Made by a program: the position numbers and the translations under genes
Notes under the pieces: generated by a model
What the model was told of the DNA's origin: nothing
The model's database searches: none
The model's input: the letters and a program-made list of their open reading frames with translations, nothing else
Shown: positions 57,344-61,241 of the stretch, piece by piece
Layout of the letters: the number at the start of each line of letters is the position of its first letter
Numbering within the stretch: the stretch's first letter is position 1
Source of the DNA: Saprospiraceae bacterium
Lineage (GTDB): Bacteria; Bacteroidota; Bacteroidia; Chitinophagales; Saprospiraceae
Direction: 5' to 3'
Length of the DNA: 61,241 nt
NCBI GenBank assembly: GCA_020630775.1
Contig: JAHDIN010000017.1
Coordinates: 1-61,241 of the forward strand

Positions 57344-57910
57344 ATGGCTAGTACGTCTGATATTAAAAATGGTCTTTGCCTCAACTACAATAATGATGTT
57401 TATAAAATTGTAGAATTCTTACACGTGAAACCTGGAAAAGGTCCTGCATTCGTAAGAACAAAACTTAAAAGTTTAACTAATGGAAAAGTTATCGATAACA
57501 CTTTCCCTGCTGGCCATAAAATAGATGTGGTACGTGTAGAGAGAAGAACGTATCAATTTCTTTACAAAGAAGGTCAAGACTTTCACTTCATGAATACGGA
57601 AACGTACGAACAAGTCATGATTGAAGGTAAAATGATAGATAATGGTGATTTGTTAAAAGATGGGGAGATGGTAGATATTTTATTCCATTCTGAGAAAGAA
57701 ACGCCATTGACTATAGATTTACCTCAATACATTGTTTTGGCAGTCACTTACACTGAGCCTGGAGTCAGAGGAGATACTGCAACAAATGTGACGAAACCTG
57801 CAACTGTTGAGACAGGTGCTCAAATAAAAGTACCTATTTTCATAAATGAAGGGGATAAAATAAAAATAGACTCTAAGACAAGGTCTTATATGGAAAGAGT
57901 TAAAGAATAA
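57344..57910 (+). CDS. efp: Elongation factor P
   Basis: 188 residues, full length, three beta-barrel domains. EF-P relieves ribosome stalling at polyproline stretches. The modifiable tip residue lies in HVKPGKGPAFVRTKLKSL, Lys32 corresponding to the lysylated Lys34 of E. coli; the type of modification here is unknown. The signature GLCLNYNNDVYKIVEFLHV opens domain I, and the C-terminal VPIFINEGDKIKIDSKTRSY is typical. It has its own promoter box and is followed after 64 bp by accB. Confidence 0.97.
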   Translation: MASTSDIKNGLCLNYNNDVYKIVEFLHVKPGKGPAFVRTKLKSLTNGKVIDNTFPAGHKIDVVRVERRTYQFLYKEGQDFHFMNTETYEQVMIEGKMIDNGDLLKDGEMVDILFHSEKETPLTIDLPQYIVLAVTYTEPGVRGDTATNVTKPATVETGAQIKVPIFINEGDKIKIDSKTRSYMERVKE

Positions 57911-57974
57911 GCGCTAACTCCTACAAAGATTTACTATCTTCATTCAATACCAAACTGATTAAGATTAATAACCT

Positions 57975-58478
57975 ATGACTTACAAGGAAATTCAAGATTT
58001 AATCAAACTTGTTTCGAAATCAGAGTTATCAGAAGTTCAAGTAGCTAATGGTGATTTCAAAATAACTGTTCGAAATAAAAATTATACAAAAGGGAGTAAT
58101 TCAGCCCCTACAATGATGGCTCCTACAGTAATTCCTGCCCCTGTAGCATCTGCTCCAGCGCCAGAAGCTCCGGCAGCTGCAAAATCTGCACCTGCTTCTG
58201 CTCCTTCAAGTGCTGAAGAATCCGCAGAACAAAATTTATTAGAAATCAGATCTCCAATTGTTGGAACATTCTACAGAGCACCTTCTGAAGACAAACCTCC
58301 ATTTGTTTCTGTAGGGGATTCAGTCTCACAAGGATCAGTGGTATGTATCGTTGAAGCGATGAAGCTATTTAACGAAATTGAAAGTGAAGTAACGGGCAAG
58401 ATCGTTAAAGTGATGGTTGAAAATGCTAGTCCTGTAGAATATGATCAAGTATTATTTCTAGTAGACCCAAAAGGGTAA
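57975..58478 (+). CDS. accB: Biotin carboxyl carrier protein of acetyl-CoA carboxylase
   Basis: 167 residues. The N-terminal helix ([20 protein letters not shown]) binds biotin carboxylase. A flexible Ala/Pro-rich linker follows (about 48-85), then the biotinyl domain (about 92-167) with the biotin-accepting lysine in [16 protein letters not shown] and the thumb-like segment [17 protein letters not shown]. It carries CO2 on biotin between AccC and the carboxyltransferase. It is 30 bp upstream of accC. Confidence 0.96.
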   Translation: MTYKEIQDLIKLVSKSELSEVQVANGDFKITVRNKNYTKGSNSAPTMMAPTVIPAPVASAPAPEAPAAAKSAPASAPSSAEESAEQNLLEIRSPIVGTFYRAPSEDKPPFVSVGDSVSQGSVVCIVEAMKLFNEIESEVTGKIVKVMVENASPVEYDQVLFLVDPKG

Positions 58479-58508
58479 TTTCTTTTGTTCCTTAAAAGCT
58501 GATTCCGC

Positions 58509-59858
58509 ATGTTTAAGAAAATTCTAATCGCTAATAGAGGAGAAATTGCATTACGTGTTATCCGTACTTGCAAAGAAATGGGTATTAAAACAGTTGCTGT
58601 TTATTCGACTGCTGATAAAGAAAGTTTGCACGTCAGATTTGCAGATGAAGCTGTTTGTATAGGACCTCCGAGTTCTAGTGAATCCTATTTGAGTATTCCT
58701 AAAATCATGGCTGCTGTAGAAATTACAAATGCTGATGGTGTACATCCTGGATATGGTTTCTTATCCGAGAATGCGAATTTTGCCGAAGTGTGTGAAGAAT
58801 ATGGTGTCAAATTTATTGGTCCTACAGCTAAGATGATCAAGCTGATGGGAGATAAAATTACGGCCAAGGATACGATGATTAAAGCCAAGGTACCTGTCGT
58901 GCCAGGGTCTGATGGAGAGATAAAGACGGTTAGAGAAGGAAAGAAAATTGCTGCGAAGGTAGGTTACCCTGTTATGCTTAAGGCTACCGCTGGAGGTGGT
59001 GGTAAAGGTATGCGTGTGGTAGAGCATGAAGATGAATTTGAAGAGCAATTGGAAAAAGCTAAGATAGAGGCAGGCGCTTCATTTGGTAATGCAGCCATGT
59101 ATCTTGAAAAGTTTGTAGAAGAGCCTCGACATATTGAGATTCAAATAATCGGAGATCAATATGGTAAAGTTGTACATCTATCAGAACGTGATTGCTCAGT
59201 ACAAAGACGACATCAGAAATTAGTTGAAGAATCTCCTTCACCTTTCTTAGATCAAAAGCTAAGAGAAAAAATGGGTAAGGCAGCTATAAAAGCAGCCAAA
59301 GCCATTAATTATGAAGGTGTGGGTACCGTAGAATTTTTGGTTGATAAATACAAAAAGTTCTACTTCATGGAAATGAATACAAGAATTCAAGTAGAGCATA
59401 CAGTTACTGAAGAAGTGATCAATAGAGATTTGATCAAAGAACAAATCAAAGTCGCTGCTGGTGAAAAGCTAAGCGGTAAAAATTATTACCCAGAGTTACA
59501 TAGCATCGAGTGTAGAATTAATGCTGAAGATCCTTTCCATGATTTCAGACCAAGTCCAGGACAGATAAATTCATTCCATAGCCCAAAAGGACATGGCGTA
59601 AGGGTTGACACGCATGCTTTTGCAGGTTATGCCGTGCCACCGTATTATGATTCGATGATTGCAAAGTTGATTTGTACTGCTGAAACACGCGAAGAATGCA
59701 TTAAGAAAATGCAACGTGCTTTGGATGAGTTCATCATCGAAGGCATTAAAACAACGGTCCCTTTTCATCAGCAATTGATGAAAAATGCGGACTTTCAAAG
59801 TGGTAATATCACAACAAAGTTTATGGATACTTTCGAACTAATTAAGAAAGACGAATAA
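58509..59858 (+). CDS. accC: Biotin carboxylase subunit of acetyl-CoA carboxylase
   Basis: 449 residues, ATP-grasp fold, full length. Motifs: [20 protein letters not shown] at the start, the ATP-binding glycine loop [17 protein letters not shown], catalytic-region [16 protein letters not shown], and [15 protein letters not shown] with the active-site Arg. It carboxylates biotin on AccB at the expense of ATP and bicarbonate. A weak hairpin and a T7 run follow the stop (59846-59878) and may end the fabH/efp/acc transcript. Confidence 0.97.
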   Translation: MFKKILIANRGEIALRVIRTCKEMGIKTVAVYSTADKESLHVRFADEAVCIGPPSSSESYLSIPKIMAAVEITNADGVHPGYGFLSENANFAEVCEEYGVKFIGPTAKMIKLMGDKITAKDTMIKAKVPVVPGSDGEIKTVREGKKIAAKVGYPVMLKATAGGGGKGMRVVEHEDEFEEQLEKAKIEAGASFGNAAMYLEKFVEEPRHIEIQIIGDQYGKVVHLSERDCSVQRRHQKLVEESPSPFLDQKLREKMGKAAIKAAKAINYEGVGTVEFLVDKYKKFYFMEMNTRIQVEHTVTEEVINRDLIKEQIKVAAGEKLSGKNYYPELHSIECRINAEDPFHDFRPSPGQINSFHSPKGHGVRVDTHAFAGYAVPPYYDSMIAKLICTAETREECIKKMQRALDEFIIEGIKTTVPFHQQLMKNADFQSGNITTKFMDTFELIKKDE

Positions 59859-59931
59859 GACTTTCGTTCTTTTTTTCGTTATAGCTCCATGCCACTTTTA
59901 AAATAGAGTGGTTTTCAACTCAAAACAAGCT

Positions 59932-61241
59932 ATGCAAGACTTTAAAAAGTTGTTATCCCATCTTGCGCCTTATAAAGCCAATGTTGTTTTGAGTATGATG
60001 TCTCATATCTTTATGGCCTTATTTACAGTGGTATCTATTCCACTAATAATTCCTTTTTTTCAAATACTATTTGCACGAACGCCTGTTGATGTCTCAATAC
60101 CTGAAAAGCAATGGGATATTATTGGATGGTTGGAATATTACTTCGTAGGTATAGTCAAGGAGTTTGGTGCTAACAAAGCCATTCTATTAGTATGTGGCGC
60201 CATAGTCTTTACCTTCTTGATGAAGAATTTATTTAGGTATGCAGCTATGTATTTCATGGTTCCGGTAAGGTCAGGTATTGTAAAGGACTTAAGAACGAAT
60301 TTATACAACCATTATTTAGACATTCCCTATACAGATAATAATAAAAGGAGAGGTGATTTAATTACGAGAATTACTGCTGACGTTCAAGAAGTAGAGTGGA
60401 GTATATTAAGATTTGTCGAAACAATATTTAAGTCCCCGATTGTCATTGCTGGAAGTATTTTATTGATGTTGAGTATCAATTTTAAATTAACCTTATTCGT
60501 ATTTGTGTTAATGCTCTTTACGGCATTGGTGATAGGAACACTGTCTAAGACTCTTAAAAGACAATCTATGGCCTTGCAAGACAGTCTTTCTTCAATGACT
60601 TCCACGGTAGATGAAAGCCTAGATGGGAACCTCATGATATCTGTGTATCGAGTTAAATCCTTTTGGACAAACAAATTCGAAAAAGATAATAATGTATTTA
60701 GGCGATTGTTGAATAAGGTGTCCTGGCGCCAAGATTTATCATCTCCTTTGTCAGAGTTTTTAGGCGTTACAGTTGTTGTTATATTATTGTGGTATGGTTC
60801 TAAATTGGTTTTAAATAATGAATTAAATCCTGAGACTTTTTTCGCATTTATTTTTGCTTTTTATAATGTAATCGAACCATCCAAGTCTTTTTCATCCGCA
60901 TTTTATAATATCAAAAAAGGTGTAGCTGCATTAGATAGGATTGATGAAGTATTGCCTCGTCAACACACCATTGATGCTGATGGGCGAAAGGATTTTTCGT
61001 TTAACCAATCGATTGTTTTTGATAATGTCAGTTTCGCGTATGAAGATCAAGCTGTATTAAAAGATGTCAATTTCGAAATATTTAAAGGCGAAAAATTAGC
61101 AATCGTTGGGCCGTCTGGGGCAGGTAAATCTACATTGGTTAATTTGATACTTAATAAAATTCAACCCAATAAAGGTTCGATTTATATAGATGATCAAAAC
61201 TTGAATGGACTGGATATCTCATCATGGTATAAAAAGATTGG
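59932..61241 (+). CDS. ABC exporter, MsbA-like (truncated by the window end)
   Basis: 436 complete codons are visible and the frame is open to the last base. An N-terminal ABC transmembrane domain with about six helices (about 15-320) includes the coupling-helix region RRGDLITRITADVQEVE. The nucleotide-binding domain begins near residue 350 (IVFDNVSFAYEDQAVLKDVNF) and shows Walker A IVGPSGAGKSTLV. The signature, Walker B and switch motifs lie beyond the window. This half-transporter organisation fits lipid A or multidrug exporters; the substrate is not predictable. It is 73 bp downstream of accC. Confidence 0.9.
   Translation, partial: MQDFKKLLSHLAPYKANVVLSMMSHIFMALFTVVSIPLIIPFFQILFARTPVDVSIPEKQWDIIGWLEYYFVGIVKEFGANKAILLVCGAIVFTFLMKNLFRYAAMYFMVPVRSGIVKDLRTNLYNHYLDIPYTDNNKRRGDLITRITADVQEVEWSILRFVETIFKSPIVIAGSILLMLSINFKLTLFVFVLMLFTALVIGTLSKTLKRQSMALQDSLSSMTSTVDESLDGNLMISVYRVKSFWTNKFEKDNNVFRRLLNKVSWRQDLSSPLSEFLGVTVVVILLWYGSKLVLNNELNPETFFAFIFAFYNVIEPSKSFSSAFYNIKKGVAALDRIDEVLPRQHTIDADGRKDFSFNQSIVFDNVSFAYEDQAVLKDVNFEIFKGEKLAIVGPSGAGKSTLVNLILNKIQPNKGSIYIDDQNLNGLDISSWYKKI

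Overview
The window is about 61 kb of an AT-rich chromosome from a gliding-type Bacteroidota, most likely Saprospiria-like. The evidence is a complete gldK-gldL-gldM-gldN set preceded by a porP-like gene (core type IX secretion system, T9SS), the T9SS regulator PorX, several secreted proteins with T9SS C-terminal sorting domains, the gene order fabH-efp-accB-accC, and promoters of the Bacteroidota -7 class (TAnnTTTG). No plasmid, phage, IS or CRISPR signal was seen. Several genes appear to use TTG or GTG starts.

Layout. 0-6.9 kb: a minus-strand operon of a small conserved gene, an MBL-fold hydrolase, porP and gldKLMN, closed by a terminator and followed by an 8-bp tandem array. 6.9-11.6 kb: plus-strand envelope and housekeeping genes (beta-barrel protein, lipoprotein, Ppx/GppA phosphatase, a metal ABC permease fused to a DtxR-like regulator, DUF2085, CIA30). 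11.7-16 kb: gamma-glutamyltransferase, Fur and RelA/SpoT on the minus strand. 16-19.5 kb: tRNA-Leu, trigger factor, clpP, clpX. 19.8-27.7 kb: a tightly coupled minus-strand operon of 'planctomycete-type' cytochrome proteins (DUF1549/DUF1553, DUF1501, NHL propeller, a lipoprotein, and a DUF2231/cytochrome c/LRR protein). Its DUF1501 gene carries one in-frame amber codon. 27.8-36.3 kb: glyA, a 1403-residue repeat protein with two OmpA domains and a peptidoglycan-binding tail, an HD phosphohydrolase and porX.

36.3-41.5 kb is the most interesting stretch. It holds a small membrane protein, a metzincin-type lipoprotein protease, a LuxR-type response regulator and its TPR/HisKA_2 histidine kinase. 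Four copies of one promoter architecture lie here: an inverted repeat CACCC-N5-GGTG, then exactly 23 bp, then a TAnnTTTG-like -7 box. Three copies precede the membrane protein, the protease and the kinase-regulator operon. The fourth points into a region with no recognisable gene. This looks like a compact, self-regulated two-component regulon. I do not recognise the motif as a described one.

41.5-61.2 kb: T9SS cargo proteins (PKD, lamin-tail, LamG and SprB-repeat architectures), tatC, a Ca2+/Na+ antiporter, a DUF1573 lipoprotein, a palindromic intergenic repeat, a thioredoxin-SPOR protein, fabH, efp, accB, accC, and an MsbA-type ABC exporter cut by the window end. As a system, the gld/por genes would export the CTD-bearing cargo, PorX would regulate that export, and TatC would export the twin-arginine proteins of the cytochrome operon.
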